The notes under the pieces: model-generated | The model's input: only the letters and a program-made list of their open reading frames with translations | Told to the model about the DNA's origin: nothing | The model's database searches: none | Assembly: GCF_014207135.1 (NCBI RefSeq) | Contig: NZ_JACHCC010000001.1 | Coordinates: forward strand, 372,001 to 436,000 | Direction of reading: 5' to 3' | Source: Pedobacter cryoconitis | GTDB lineage: Bacteria > Bacteroidota > Bacteroidia > Sphingobacteriales > Sphingobacteriaceae | DNA length: 64,000 nucleotides | Shown: piece by piece, positions 17,247 through 27,277 of the stretch | Layout: the number at the start of each line of letters is the position of its first letter | How positions within the stretch are numbered: position 1 is the first letter of the stretch | Translations under genes and position numbers: made by a program

Positions 17247-17930
17247 TTATAATTTAGGCAGACGTCTGAAATGCAGTACAGACAAACTGATGTAAAGAAC
17301 GAGCACAAATGGTATTGCTGCAAACTTAAGGAAAGCGATCAGTACTGCTGATAACATCAGGAAAATGAACTTTACTTTATTGTGTTTCCATTCCAGCGAG
17401 CCGAACTTCAACGAGAAAATTCTGATTTCGCTGGTCAGTAAAAAACTCATAATTACTGTGACAGCCACGAGTAATATGGTGGAATTAATCAATCCCGGAT
17501 AATCCTGCTGAATAAAAGGGAGTGAGACAATAAAAAGGGTGTTCATTGGGGTATTTAAACCGATGAAATCTTCTGTCTGCCGGGTATCAATATTGAATTT
17601 AGCCAGTCTTAAAGCTGAAAAGATAGTGATCAGGAAACCGAGATAAGGCAGGTAGGGAGACGAATAATCGCTTTGTGTAAGCAACTGAAACATCACCACA
17701 CCTGGTAAAAAACCAAAACTCACCATATCTGCCAAAGAATCAAGTTCTTTACCAATAGGGGATTTGACGTTCAGTAATCTGGCTACAAAACCGTCAAAAA
17801 AATCGCATATGCCGGAGATTAACACGGCATATGCGGCAATATTTAGTTCACCTTTAAATGCAAAAACCACACCTATACATCCTGAAAAGAGGTTGGCACA
17901 GGTTAATGCATTGGGAATGTGTCTCTTCAT
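17247..17930 (-). CDS. pssA: CDP-diacylglycerol-serine O-phosphatidyltransferase
   Basis: A 227-residue integral membrane enzyme with about seven hydrophobic segments. The CDP-alcohol phosphotransferase motif is complete: DGFVAR, a Gly eight residues on, then DSLADMVSFG, giving the metal-binding Asp residues. The N-terminal IPNALTCANLFSGC is typical of phosphatidylserine synthase. The product is the precursor of phosphatidylethanolamine, a main Bacteroidota lipid. Rho is encoded directly upstream with 6 bases between. Confidence 0.92.
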   Translation of the reverse strand: MKRHIPNALTCANLFSGCIGVVFAFKGELNIAAYAVLISGICDFFDGFVARLLNVKSPIGKELDSLADMVSFGFLPGVVMFQLLTQSDYSSPYLPYLGFLITIFSALRLAKFNIDTRQTEDFIGLNTPMNTLFIVSLPFIQQDYPGLINSTILLVAVTVIMSFLLTSEIRIFSLKFGSLEWKHNKVKFIFLMLSAVLIAFLKFAAIPFVLVLYISLSVLHFRRLPKL

Positions 17931-17936
17931 ATCTGA

Positions 17937-19658
17937 CTAGCTGTTCATTGAAATTAAGAACTCTTCATTGGTTTTTGTGTTCTTTATTTGCGCCTGAACA
18001 AACTCCATAGCCTCCTGAGCATTCATGTCAGCCAGGTGGTTACGTAAGATCCATACTCTTTGTAAAGTATCTCTGTCATGTAATAAGTCATCTCTACGGG
18101 TACTTGATGCTGTAATATCAATTGCAGGGAAAATACGTTTGTTAGATAATTTACGATCTAACTGTAATTCCATGTTACCTGTTCCTTTGAATTCTTCAAA
18201 GATTACCTCATCCATTTTCGATCCTGTGTCTGTTAAAGCAGTCGCCAGAATAGTTAACGAGCCTCCTCTTTCAATATTACGTGCAGCTCCAAAGAAACGT
18301 TTTGGTTTGTGTAATGCATTTGCATCCACACCACCAGATAAGATTTTACCGGATGCCGGAGCAGTTGTATTATAAGCACGGGCAAGACGTGTAATTGAAT
18401 CCAGCAGAATAACAACATCATGTCCGCATTCTACCAGGCGTTTTGCTTTTTCCAATACGATATTGGCAATTTTAACGTGACGTTCAGCCGGCTCATCAAA
18501 AGTAGATGCGATAACTTCAGCACGTACGCTTCTTGCCATATCGGTAACCTCTTCAGGACGTTCATCGATCAGTAGAATGATCAGGTAAACTTCCGGGTGG
18601 TTTTTAGCAATGGCATTCGCTACTTCTTTCAACAGGTTTGTTTTACCTGTTTTAGGCTGTGCAACGATCAAACCACGCTGACCTTTACCTATCGGGGTAA
18701 ATAAGTCAATAATACGGGTAGAGTAATTGTTGGTTTCTGTGAAAAGATTTAATCTTTCTGTAGGAAATAACGGAGTCAGATAATCAAAAGGAACCCTGTC
18801 TCTTACATCGGCAGGCAAACGGCCATTGATGGTCTCTACTCTTACCAGTGGAAAATATTTTTCACCTTCTTTTGGTGGACGGATACTTCCTTTAACAGTA
18901 TCTCCGGTTTTTAAACCGAAAAGTTTGATCTGAGACTGGGAAACATAGATATCATCCGGTGAAGAAAGATAGTTGTAATCAGCTGATCTCAGGAAACCGT
19001 AACCATCAGGCATAATTTCCAGTACACCTTCATTGGTGATGGTATTATCGAAATCCAGGTTTGAATAGCTGTTTTCGTTTTGTTTCTGGTTACTGTTGTT
19101 ACCGTTGTTGTTATTGTTTTTTGGCCTGTTGTCTTCTCTGGCAGGTTTTACCTTTTTAATTTCGGTATGCGCCGGAGCCGCTTGCTGGTTATTTTGATTT
19201 TCTTCCTTTTTAGCTACCGGGGCAGCATTTTCAACCGGAGCGGTCTCGTTAATTTCAACTGGCTGTGAAGTCTCAGGCTGAGCCTGGTTTTCTACAGGTT
19301 GGGCATCGAATAAAGATGCTCTGTTGAAATTGTTGTTATTTGCCGGTGCTGCCTGTTCTGCTTCGTCTTTAGGAATACGTGTTCTTTTTCTAAGCGGTTT
19401 TTCGGCAGGGTTGATTTTAGGTGCTTTTTGTTTAGCAGCTTTTGCAGGGCTTTCTTTAGCAGAATCATCGCTGACTTCTGTTGCCGTGACATCAGCTGAG
19501 GGGGTAGCTTCTGGTGTTTGCTGTTGTTCACTAATTTGATGAATAACTTCAACCAATTCAGCTTTACGCAAATCATCAGCATTCAAGATCCCCTGAGATT
19601 TTGCTAACTCCCGCAATTCTGCAGTGAGTTTTTCATTTAATTCTGTTTTGTTAAACAT
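17937..19658 (-). CDS. rho: Transcription termination factor Rho with long low-complexity insert
   Basis: A 573-residue hexameric helicase. Residues 1-40 are a Rho N-terminal SAP-like domain ([13 protein letters not shown]). Residues about 42-205 are a disordered insert rich in Ala, Pro, Glu, Gln and Asn. The RNA-binding cold-shock-like domain ([14 protein letters not shown]) follows, then Walker A ([11 protein letters not shown]), Walker B ([16 protein letters not shown]) and the C-terminal R-loop region. The insert is common in Bacteroidota Rho and may help in RNA binding or phase separation. It is read towards pssA. Confidence 0.97.
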   Translation of the reverse strand: MFNKTELNEKLTAELRELAKSQGILNADDLRKAELVEVIHQISEQQQTPEATPSADVTATEVSDDSAKESPAKAAKQKAPKINPAEKPLRKRTRIPKDEAEQAAPANNNNFNRASLFDAQPVENQAQPETSQPVEINETAPVENAAPVAKKEENQNNQQAAPAHTEIKKVKPAREDNRPKNNNNNGNNSNQKQNENSYSNLDFDNTITNEGVLEIMPDGYGFLRSADYNYLSSPDDIYVSQSQIKLFGLKTGDTVKGSIRPPKEGEKYFPLVRVETINGRLPADVRDRVPFDYLTPLFPTERLNLFTETNNYSTRIIDLFTPIGKGQRGLIVAQPKTGKTNLLKEVANAIAKNHPEVYLIILLIDERPEEVTDMARSVRAEVIASTFDEPAERHVKIANIVLEKAKRLVECGHDVVILLDSITRLARAYNTTAPASGKILSGGVDANALHKPKRFFGAARNIERGGSLTILATALTDTGSKMDEVIFEEFKGTGNMELQLDRKLSNKRIFPAIDITASSTRRDDLLHDRDTLQRVWILRNHLADMNAQEAMEFVQAQIKNTKTNEEFLISMNS

Positions 19659-19930
19659 TATGTGGGTGTAGAGAAATTTTTATAAACGTATTTATCAGCA
19701 TATCAAAGCAAAAAAAATGCAATTATGAACTTGAAATTAGAACAAAATATTGTGAGATTTTCTGGAATGATCAGATAAACTTTTGAGAATTATGCTGCAA
19801 TTGTATGTAATTGTATTCTAATCTCCAAGTAAAATATGAAAATGTTATAAATAAATTACTTTACTTGTTTAAAACTCGCGCTTAAATTCCTGTGGAAATT
19901 TTGGCATATTTGCACAAAATCTTAGCCCAA

Positions 19931-20764
19931 ATGAATAAAAAGCAACTATTTGAACAGATACAGTCGAAAAAATCATTTTTATGTGTAGGACTTGATCCGG
20001 TAATGGAAAATATTCCTGAGCACCTGTTGAGTTTCGAAGACCCGATATTTGAATTCAATAAACAAATTATTGATGCTACTCATGATATCTGTGTTGCTTA
20101 TAAACCAAATACAGCATTCTATGAATCAAGGGGTTTAAAAGGCTGGGAGAGTTTATTGAAAACCTGGGCACACATTCCTAAGGATATCTTTACCATTGCG
20201 GATGCCAAAAGAGGGGATATAGGAAACACTTCTGCGATGTATGCAGATGCCTTCTTTAACCAGGAGAAATCGGGTATGAGTTTCGATTCGATTACTGTTG
20301 CTCCTTATATGGGGTATGACTCTGTCGGACCTTTTTTGAAATATGAAGATAAATGGGTGATTTTACTGGCCTTAACTTCTAATCCGAGTCATAGTGATTT
20401 TCAGTTGCTGGAGAGTTCGGCAGGTAAACTTTATGAAGAAGTGATACGGGTATCTTCTAAATGGGGGAACAGTGATCAGCTGATGTATGTGGTAGGTGCA
20501 ACCAGGGGTGATGAGTTTGCAAATATCAGAAGACTGGCACCTGATAATTTCTTACTGGTACCTGGTGTTGGGGCACAGGGGGGAAGTCTGGCTGATGTCT
20601 GCGAATTTGGACTGAATGCTACCTGTGGTTTGCTGGTTAATTCTTCCAGAGGTATTATTTATGCCGGTAAAGGCCGTGATTTTGCTGAAAAAGCGAGAGA
20701 AGAAGCTTTGAAATTACAGCAAGAGATGCAAATAATTCTGGAAAAAGCAGGATTATTAGGGTAA
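19931..20764 (+). CDS. pyrF: Orotidine 5'-phosphate decarboxylase (subfamily 2)
   Basis: A 278-residue enzyme of the last step of UMP synthesis. Diagnostic motifs are [13 protein letters not shown], the catalytic [13 protein letters not shown] (Lys and two Asp), and VPGVGAQGG at the phosphate site. I chose the ATG at 19931; the longer frame from a GTG at 19892 would place a TTTGCA promoter-like element inside the gene. It is divergent from rho and followed by a PspC-domain gene after 107 bases. Confidence 0.94.
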   Translation: MNKKQLFEQIQSKKSFLCVGLDPVMENIPEHLLSFEDPIFEFNKQIIDATHDICVAYKPNTAFYESRGLKGWESLLKTWAHIPKDIFTIADAKRGDIGNTSAMYADAFFNQEKSGMSFDSITVAPYMGYDSVGPFLKYEDKWVILLALTSNPSHSDFQLLESSAGKLYEEVIRVSSKWGNSDQLMYVVGATRGDEFANIRRLAPDNFLLVPGVGAQGGSLADVCEFGLNATCGLLVNSSRGIIYAGKGRDFAEKAREEALKLQQEMQIILEKAGLLG

Positions 20765-20871
20765 AAAGAAGCTGTTCTGAAAAAAAATGTGTAAATTGGT
20801 ATTCGCAATACCTGTGTAGTAATTCCTGTTTGGGGTATGATTATTGCATGTGGTGTTATTAAACAAAGAGC

Positions 20872-21093
20872 ATGTTTCAGAGCATCGTCACTTATTTCGA
20901 GAAGCAGAGTTTTGGGGTCTGTACTTATATTGCAGACCGTTTTGACATGTCTATCAGCAAAATCAGATTATTCTTTATCTATTCTTCCTTTCTGGCAGTA
21001 GGGTTCCCTATTATTTTTTATGTGATGGCAGTGCTGATACTGGACGTTCGTCATTATATCAAAAGGATCAGACAAAGGATTTGGGATTTATAG
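20872..21093 (+). CDS. PspC domain small membrane protein
   Basis: A 73-residue protein. Residues 13-60 match the PspC pattern: FGVCTYIADRFDMSISKIRL followed by one strong transmembrane helix (FFIYSSFLAVGFPIIFYVMAVLI is its core, about residues 34-57). PspC proteins sense or counter envelope stress in Gram-negative bacteria. It stands alone between pyrF and ftsK, so its regulation is not evident. Confidence 0.82.
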   Translation: MFQSIVTYFEKQSFGVCTYIADRFDMSISKIRLFFIYSSFLAVGFPIIFYVMAVLILDVRHYIKRIRQRIWDL

Positions 21094-21175
21094 TTACAAG
21101 GGTTGAATTAACGCTTTTTATTCTTAGATTGAGGCTTAGAATAACATACACATACAACTATATATTATATTTGTT

Positions 21176-21183
21176 GTTTATTA
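21176..21183 (+). promoter_or_regulatory. Candidate -7 element for ftsK
   Basis: TATATTTG matches TAnnTTTG and lies 15 bases before the ftsK ATG, predicting a very short leader. No upstream TTTG box at the usual spacing is evident. Confidence 0.45.
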
Positions 21184-21198
21184 ATACAGTTACGAAAA

Positions 21199-23832
21199 AT
21201 GTCGGTAAGGGGAAACCAATTTAAATCTAATTCATTCAAAAACGAATATAGTGAAAAGCCAGGTTCGAAAACATCATCCAGGGAACCAAGATTGAGATTT
21301 GAGCGAATACCCTCTCTGAATCTTCAGGATGAAAGGGTATTGAAGATTGCAGGCTTATTTTTCCTGATTTTGTCTATCTATTTCCTGGTTGCTTTTACTT
21401 CCTACCTGTTTACCTGGCAGGAGGATTACAGTTACGTTATTGATGCAAACGGGGGCTGGAGTAATCTTTTCAAAACAATGGAAGAATTACAGCAGCATAA
21501 TATTCCTGTTGTCGTACAAAACTGGCTGGGTAAGTTTGGTGCTTTATTATCGCATCAGTTCATCTATGAATGGTTTGGTGTAGCTTCATTCTTATTTGTT
21601 TTTGTCTTTTTTGTAATCGGTTATCGTTTACTGTTTAAGGTGAAGATTTTTGCCCTTGAAAAAACATTAGGCTACAGCTTGTTCTTTTTGCTGTTCCTGT
21701 CTCTTACTTTTGGATTTTTACATTCCTTCTTTTTAGATTCTCCACATTATCTGGAGGGTGAAATCGGTTACTGGGCCAATAAGCTGCTGGTTGCACAGAT
21801 CGGTGTGGCGGGAGTAGGAGGGCTGATCGCCTTTTTAGGACTGACGATCCTGATTATTGCCTACAATATTGACTTTAAATTTCCGGAAAGGGTACGTCCT
21901 GTAGTGGATGAAATTATTCCGGATAATTCCAATGATAATGTATTTTCAGCGAGGCAGGAGCCTTCTGAAAGAGTCTCTCCGATGGAGCGGACACCATCTT
22001 TTACAACACCGGTTAATGAAACGCGGACAGATCAGGTAGAGTTTACTTTGAATGACAGACTGGCGACAGAGCGTAAGCAGGAACAAAATGTGGTCCTGAC
22101 GCCGAGTCGTTTTGAAGAAAAGGAGGCAGAGTCTGAACCAGAAGTGATTTTACCTAAATCACCTGTGTTAAACGTAATGAATGCGCCGATCATTCTTTCT
22201 CCAACGCCTACATCAGAGCCATTGACTGAACTGACTTTTGAGGAGGTAAAACCGGAACCTCAATTGACTATTGAAAAAACGGAAGAGGAAAAGAAATCTG
22301 AGGACCTGGTAGAGCAGTTTGGAAATTATGATCCTACGCTCGATCTGTCAAGTTATCAGTATCCGAGTCTGGAACTGTTGGAAAACTATGGTTCAAATAA
22401 GATTTCAGTGAATGCAGATGAGCTGGAAGCTAACAAAAATAAGATCGTTGAAACCCTCAACCACTATAATATTGAAATCGATAAGATTAAGGCGACGATT
22501 GGCCCAACGGTAACGCTTTATGAGATTATTCCTGCTCCGGGGATCAGGATTTCAAAAATTAAAAACCTGGAGGATGATATTGCACTGAGTCTGGCAGCCC
22601 TGGGAATCCGTATTATTGCGCCAATGCCAGGTAAGGGTACCATTGGTATTGAGGTACCGAATATGCACCCTGAAATGGTTTCGATGAGAAGTATCCTGAA
22701 TACGGAGAAATTCCAGAAAACGGATATGGACCTGCCTATTGCTTTGGGTAAAACAATCTCGAACGAGGTTTATATAGCAGATCTGGCTAAAATGCCCCAT
22801 TTGCTGGTAGCGGGGGCAACAGGACAGGGTAAATCGGTTGGTATTAATGCTATTCTGGTTTCACTGCTCTATAAAAAACATCCTTCACAACTTAAATTTG
22901 TACTGGTCGATCCCAAAAAAGTGGAGCTGACTTTATTTAATAAGATTGAACGTCACTTCCTGGCTAAACTTCCGGGTGAGGCTGATGCAATTATTACGGA
23001 TACTAAAAAAGTAATCCATACTTTAAATTCATTGTGTATTGAGATGGATCAGCGTTATGATCTGTTAAAGGATGCACAGGTAAGGAACTTAAAGGAATAC
23101 AATGATAAATTTATCAAACGGAAGCTAAACCCTAATAATTCGCATCGTTTCTTACCTTATATCGTATTGATTGTGGATGAGTTCGCGGATTTGATGATGA
23201 CTGCGGGTAAAGAAGTGGAAACTCCGATTGCCCGTCTGGCACAGCTGGCCCGTGCGGTAGGTATCCACCTGGTGCTGGCCACGCAACGTCCTTCTGTGAA
23301 TATCATTACGGGTACAATTAAGGCGAATTTCCCGGCCAGGTTAGCTTTCAGGGTATTGTCTAAAATTGACTCGAGAACTATCCTGGACAGTGGTGGTGCA
23401 GATCAGCTGATCGGACGCGGGGATATGTTATTATCTACGGGAAATGATCTGATCAGGCTACAGTGTGCGTTTGTAGATACACCTGAAGTAGACAGAATTT
23501 CTGAATTTATCGGTAACCAGAGGGGATATCCTGAAGCTTACCAGTTACCGGAATACCTGGATGAGGCGGCAGAATCTGCCAAGGCAGACTTTGATCCTGA
23601 TGATCGTGATTCGATGTTTGAAGAAGCAGCGCGTTTAATCGTTATGCATCAGCAGGGATCTACTTCATTGATACAGCGAAAACTAAAACTGGGCTATAAC
23701 AGGGCTGGAAGAATCATTGATCAGTTGGAAGCATCGGGTGTAGTAGGTCCGTTTGAAGGAAGTAAGGCAAGAGAAGTATTATTGCCTGATGAGTATGCTT
23801 TGGAACAGTTCTTGACCAACCTGAAGAAATAA
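21199..23832 (+). CDS. ftsK: DNA translocase FtsK
   Basis: An 877-residue cell-division DNA pump. Four N-terminal membrane helices (residues about 50-225) anchor it at the septum. A Glu/Pro-rich linker follows to about residue 370. The motor has the alpha domain, Walker A GATGQGKSVGIN and Walker B VLIVDEFADLM, with LATQRPSVNIITG next. The C-terminal winged-helix gamma domain (STSLIQRKLKLGYNRAGRI) reads the polar sequences that orient chromosome segregation. lolA begins 11 bases after the stop, a pairing common in Bacteroidota. Confidence 0.97.
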   Translation: MSVRGNQFKSNSFKNEYSEKPGSKTSSREPRLRFERIPSLNLQDERVLKIAGLFFLILSIYFLVAFTSYLFTWQEDYSYVIDANGGWSNLFKTMEELQQHNIPVVVQNWLGKFGALLSHQFIYEWFGVASFLFVFVFFVIGYRLLFKVKIFALEKTLGYSLFFLLFLSLTFGFLHSFFLDSPHYLEGEIGYWANKLLVAQIGVAGVGGLIAFLGLTILIIAYNIDFKFPERVRPVVDEIIPDNSNDNVFSARQEPSERVSPMERTPSFTTPVNETRTDQVEFTLNDRLATERKQEQNVVLTPSRFEEKEAESEPEVILPKSPVLNVMNAPIILSPTPTSEPLTELTFEEVKPEPQLTIEKTEEEKKSEDLVEQFGNYDPTLDLSSYQYPSLELLENYGSNKISVNADELEANKNKIVETLNHYNIEIDKIKATIGPTVTLYEIIPAPGIRISKIKNLEDDIALSLAALGIRIIAPMPGKGTIGIEVPNMHPEMVSMRSILNTEKFQKTDMDLPIALGKTISNEVYIADLAKMPHLLVAGATGQGKSVGINAILVSLLYKKHPSQLKFVLVDPKKVELTLFNKIERHFLAKLPGEADAIITDTKKVIHTLNSLCIEMDQRYDLLKDAQVRNLKEYNDKFIKRKLNPNNSHRFLPYIVLIVDEFADLMMTAGKEVETPIARLAQLARAVGIHLVLATQRPSVNIITGTIKANFPARLAFRVLSKIDSRTILDSGGADQLIGRGDMLLSTGNDLIRLQCAFVDTPEVDRISEFIGNQRGYPEAYQLPEYLDEAAESAKADFDPDDRDSMFEEAARLIVMHQQGSTSLIQRKLKLGYNRAGRIIDQLEASGVVGPFEGSKAREVLLPDEYALEQFLTNLKK

Positions 23833-23843
23833 TATAAGCACGG

Positions 23844-24494
23844 ATGAAGAAGTTATTATGCACGTTACTGGTTTTATCAGGAATAAGTTTTGGAGTTTAT
23901 GCACAGCAGGATGCTAAAGCAAAAGCTATTTTAGCTGAAGTAAGTAAAAAATACAGGTCTTATGATATCGTGAAAACTGATTTTACTTTTACACTGGAGA
24001 GCCCGCAAAATAAAGTGAATGAAGTGCAGCAAGGTACACTGATTGCAAAAGCTGCTGCTAATAAATATAAAGTAGTCATGACTGATCAGGATTTGATCAG
24101 TGACGGGAAAAGCCAGTGGACTTATCTTAAAAAAGATAAAGAAGTACAGGTCTCGGCAGCAGACAACAGTGGTGATGCATTGAATCCTGCCAAAATTTTT
24201 ACACTTTATGAAAAGGGCTATAAATATCTGTATACAGGGGAGAAAAAGGCGGGTGCCAAGACTCACCAGATGATAGATTTATCACCTGTGGATATTAATA
24301 AATCATATTTTAAAATCAGGTTGACTATTGATAAAGCGGCTAGACAGTTAGTTAATGTGCTGATTTTTGATAAAAATGGAAATAAATATACGTATGCGAT
24401 CAAATCGTTTGTGGGAAATGCGAAGGTCCCGGAATCGACTTTTACTTTCGATGCCAGGAAATATCCTGGAGTTGAAGTAGTTGATCTGCGTTAA
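23844..24494 (+). CDS. lolA: LolA-like outer-membrane lipoprotein carrier
   Basis: A 216-residue periplasmic protein with a signal peptide ending in GVYAQ (about residue 21). The repeated short strands, for example DFTFTLESP, QGTLIAKAANKY-like and LISDGKSQWTYL, match the open half-barrel of LolA. It ferries lipoproteins released by LolCDE to the outer membrane. It follows ftsK by 11 bases and ends at a strong terminator. Given the many lipoproteins in this window it is functionally relevant, though it might also act in other lipid transfer. Confidence 0.87.
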   Translation: MKKLLCTLLVLSGISFGVYAQQDAKAKAILAEVSKKYRSYDIVKTDFTFTLESPQNKVNEVQQGTLIAKAAANKYKVVMTDQDLISDGKSQWTYLKKDKEVQVSAADNSGDALNPAKIFTLYEKGYKYLYTGEKKAGAKTHQMIDLSPVDINKSYFKIRLTIDKAARQLVNVLIFDKNGNKYTYAIKSFVGNAKVPESTFTFDARKYPGVEVVDLR

Positions 24495-24510
24495 TAAATT
24501 ATTAAAGAGA

Positions 24511-24550
24511 AAAAGGGGTTCAGACAATTCGTCCGAACCCCTTTTTTTGT
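24511..24550 (+). terminator. Intrinsic terminator after lolA
   Basis: A 15-bp stem with one mismatch (arms 24511-24525 and 24531-24545), 5-base loop, followed by a T tract. It closes the ftsK-lolA unit. Confidence 0.88.
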
Positions 24551-24584
24551 TATTTTTGAGTACCAATATTAACCTTATCTGCTT

Positions 24585-25346
24585 TTGAAAATTACATTTT
24601 TAGGTACTGGCACCTCGCAGGGGATTCCTGTGATCTGCTGCAATTGTGAAGTTTGCCGGTCTGATGATCCGAAGGATAACCGTCTGCGGGTTTCTGTGTT
24701 GGTAGAAACCGGTGATAAGACTATTGTAATAGATAGCGGACCTGATTTCAGATACCAGATGTTAAGAGCAGGTGTAAAAGACCTGGATGCAATTGTATAT
24801 ACGCACGAACATAAGGATCATGTAGCAGGCCTGGATGATATTCGTCCGTTTAATTATCTGTTACAGAAAAATATTGATTTGTATGCTACTGTAAGGGTGC
24901 AGGAGGCTTTAAAAAGAGAATTCTCATACATCTTTGCAGAAAAGGTATATCCGGGGATTCCGCAGGTTAATATGCATACGATTGGTACGGAAAGTTTTTT
25001 TATTGGCGAAACGGAACTGATCCCTTTAGAGATTATGCATTATAAACTGCCTATCCTGGGTTTCAGAATGAAGGACTTTACTTATATTACGGATGCGAAG
25101 ACTATTCCACAGCATTCCATAGACCTGATAAAAGGAACAAAGGTATTGGTTATAAATGCTTTGCAGGTTGAACCGCATATTTCGCATTTTACACTGGCAG
25201 AAGCGGTTGAGTTTGCACAGGAAATAGGGGCAGAGATGACGTATTTTACGCATATCAGTCATAATATGGGTAAACATGCAGATGTAGAGAAAGAGTTACC
25301 AGCTAATATCAGGCTGGCTTATGATGGTCTGGTCATAAATTTATAA
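24585..25346 (+). CDS. MBL-fold metallo-hydrolase (PhnP-like)
   Basis: A 253-residue metallo-beta-lactamase-fold phosphodiesterase-like protein. It begins with the strand KITFLGTGTSQGIP and the Cys cluster CCNCEVC seen in PhnP. Metal ligands are in THEHKDHVAGLDD, TDAKTIP and ISHNMG. The start must be TTG (24585): the conserved first strand begins right after it, and a TATTTTTG promoter element (24551-24558) lies 26 bases upstream. The substrate is probably a cyclic or small phosphodiester; this is a family inference. Confidence 0.87.
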   Translation: MKITFLGTGTSQGIPVICCNCEVCRSDDPKDNRLRVSVLVETGDKTIVIDSGPDFRYQMLRAGVKDLDAIVYTHEHKDHVAGLDDIRPFNYLLQKNIDLYATVRVQEALKREFSYIFAEKVYPGIPQVNMHTIGTESFFIGETELIPLEIMHYKLPILGFRMKDFTYITDAKTIPQHSIDLIKGTKVLVINALQVEPHISHFTLAEAVEFAQEIGAEMTYFTHISHNMGKHADVEKELPANIRLAYDGLVINL

Positions 25347-25354
25347 AATTTCTG

Positions 25355-25384
25355 TTTGATCTACGGTGAATAAATATATATTTG
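25355..25384 (+). promoter_or_regulatory. Promoter of tRNA-Leu(GAG)
   Basis: TTTG (25355-25358), an 18-base spacer, then TATATTTG (25377-25384), close to the full Bacteroidota consensus. The tRNA begins 13 bases after the -7 element. Confidence 0.75.
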
Positions 25385-25397
25385 CACCTCAGTTCAT

Positions 25398-25481
25398 ACC
25401 CAGGTGGCGAAATTGGTAGACGCACCACCTTGAGGGGGTGGCGCTTGCAAAGGCGTGGCAGTTCGAATCTGCTTCTGGGTA
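25398..25481 (+). tRNA. tRNA-Leu (anticodon GAG)
   Basis: A long-variable-arm tRNA. Acceptor ACCCAGG pairs with TCTGGGT, discriminator A at 25481. The D-loop has AATTGGTAGACGC, the anticodon loop TTGAGGG between CCACC and GGTGG gives GAG, and the T arm is GGCAG TTCGAAT CTGCT. No CCA is encoded. A terminator follows 2 bases later. Confidence 0.95.
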
Positions 25482-25483
25482 CT

Positions 25484-25518
25484 AACCGGAATCGAATATA
25501 TCGATTCCGGTTTTTTTA
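25484..25518 (+). terminator. Intrinsic terminator after tRNA-Leu(GAG)
   Basis: A perfect 12-bp stem (AACCGGAATCGA with TCGATTCCGGTT), 5-base loop, then seven T. Confidence 0.85.
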
Positions 25519-25580
25519 TGTCTTTTCTGAGCTTAAAAAACGAGAGTATGAGGAGATGCTACATTAATTTAAGCGATATC

Positions 25581-26807
25581 TCATTTCAAAGCTTTGAGCT
25601 TATCGACAGTAGGTGGGTAATCTAAAATTGATAAAGCCTTGATGTAATTCTTTTTAGCCTCTTCTTTTCTTCCTTTAGCAGAATGATAATCACCCAATGC
25701 ATCATATACATTGAAACTATGTGGGTAATTTATTTCATTCATCTCAAAGAAGTGATAAGCAGACTCAAATTTATTTGATCTCAAAAAAGCATAGCCCAAA
25801 TTGTTGATAATTTGTTCCGAGGGAAGTATTTCATAACCCATTGAGTTAGATATTTGTTTGTATCCAGATTTGAGAGAATCCAGAATCGTTTTGTCGTTAA
25901 CAGAGGTGCTAAACAAATCGTAGTTATCAACAGATAGGAAATTATAGTCCCGAAAAATATAATGAAGACCGTCATACTCACTGATAAATGGAGCCGTGTT
26001 ATGACCCTCCAGCTCGTAATATTTAATTTTCCAAAGCAAATTTTTATTACTATTCCGTTGTAAGGCACTCTTTAGTCTGTCCATAGCGAGAACAGCATCA
26101 TTAAAAGGAGTTATGGTTTTTCTCACTTCTGCTGTATCAAGCTTTTTCTTGAAGCCGTTAGCAACAGAGATAAATAAGGTCTTATTCTTAAACTTATTAT
26201 CTGACAATATATTCTCTGCTTCTTTTGAAAGCTTAGAATTGTCGTACCATAAAGCAGGATCTATTGAAATATATGAATTAAATAATTCGGTATGCTTCAA
26301 TAGTGTGTTAATAACAAAAAGGCCACCTAAAGAATGCCCTATCAACATACGGTATGGTGCAGTTGGATATTTAGATTCAATTTCAGGAATCAGTTCGTTC
26401 TGCAGAAAAAGCGTAAACTTTTCCCCTCCACCTGATGATTTAGCTGAAACGCTATCCAAAAATATTCCAGAAGTTATGTGTGTAGGAGTGAAGTCTCTTA
26501 TCCGGTCGACGTTTGGGATAGCTACAATGATAGATTCTTGAAATATCCTGAGTGAGCCCATATTCTCCATCATTGCTGCAAGTCCTTGAAAATGTTCTTC
26601 ACCGTCTAATACATAAATGACCGGGTATTTTTGTTTGCTGTAGATTCTGTCTGATGCACTTTTAGGAAGATATATAAAGTATGACCTTTCTTCTCCGAGT
26701 ATCTTGGAATATGTTTTGTAAGTCTTACCTATTGAAATATCATTATTTTCCTGTGAGTAGCTTATGATTGGTATCAGGAAAAATAGTAAAAAAAATATTT
26801 TCTTCAT
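25581..26807 (-). CDS. Secreted esterase (esterase D/IroE-like) with TPR tail
   Basis: A 408-residue exported alpha/beta hydrolase. I start it at the ATG at 26807, which opens a clear signal peptide (MKKIFFLLFFLIPIISYSQ). The nucleophile elbow is GHSLGG, and the core YFIYLPKSA, YPVIYVLDGEEHF is typical of esterase D, Fes and IroE relatives. The last 100 residues hold TPR-like helices (NNLGYAFLRSNKFESAYHFF, YDALGDYHSAKGRKEEAKKN). Substrates in this family include siderophore esters and acyl sugars; the actual one is unknown. It lies alone and faces the tRNA terminator. Confidence 0.85.
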   Translation of the reverse strand: MKKIFFLLFFLIPIISYSQENNDISIGKTYKTYSKILGEERSYFIYLPKSASDRIYSKQKYPVIYVLDGEEHFQGLAAMMENMGSLRIFQESIIVAIPNVDRIRDFTPTHITSGIFLDSVSAKSSGGGEKFTLFLQNELIPEIESKYPTAPYRMLIGHSLGGLFVINTLLKHTELFNSYISIDPALWYDNSKLSKEAENILSDNKFKNKTLFISVANGFKKKLDTAEVRKTITPFNDAVLAMDRLKSALQRNSNKNLLWKIKYYELEGHNTAPFISEYDGLHYIFRDYNFLSVDNYDLFSTSVNDKTILDSLKSGYKQISNSMGYEILPSEQIINNLGYAFLRSNKFESAYHFFEMNEINYPHSFNVYDALGDYHSAKGRKEEAKKNYIKALSILDYPPTVDKLKALK

Positions 26808-27277
26808 ATTGCTTATATTGTGTTTTACGAAAAGATAGGTTTTAAACCGGAATATTGCATACACAAAATACTAAATTTAAATGCCTATATGAGGTCCTTT
26901 CTGTGAAATTTGAATACTTATTACAGAAGTATTTGCTGATTTCGATTTTAAATAGATTTAACATATGATGATATAAAGCGTGTTTTGGTAAAATGTAGAC
27001 TTGCTTTACATTGCTCTTTTTGCTAAAATAACGAGAATATTAGAAATGCAAAAAGGAGAGGAAGGGAGGTTGCGGTTCTGGAATTCTCGAAAGATAATTA
27101 ATAAAAGTGCAAGGTTATTCTTTATACTGATTGAGAGTCAAAAGGGCCAGTTGCAGAATTGGCCACTATTTTGATGTTTTGTTACATGCGTAAAACTTAA
27201 TCATTTTTTAGGTAAATGTTATGGATATGAATACAAGAAAAACTTTATGTAAATTTGCTTGAATAGAATTAAAGACT
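26808..27277. other. 470-base AT-rich intergenic region
   Basis: No gene is visible. It contains weak inverted repeats (AATGTA with TACATT near 26993-27015; GGCCA with TGGCC near 27149-27168) and TAAATTTG at 27250-27257, a -7 element that fits the next gene at 27278. The rest shows nothing I can interpret. Confidence 0.5.

Noticed and set aside
25382..25567. ORF across the tRNA-Leu(GAG) region
   Set aside because: It reads through the tRNA and its terminator; the RNA gene explains the sequence.
26990..27170. Inverted repeats in the 470-base gap
   Set aside because: Only 5-6 bp stems with long loops in AT-rich DNA; not convincing as terminators or elements.
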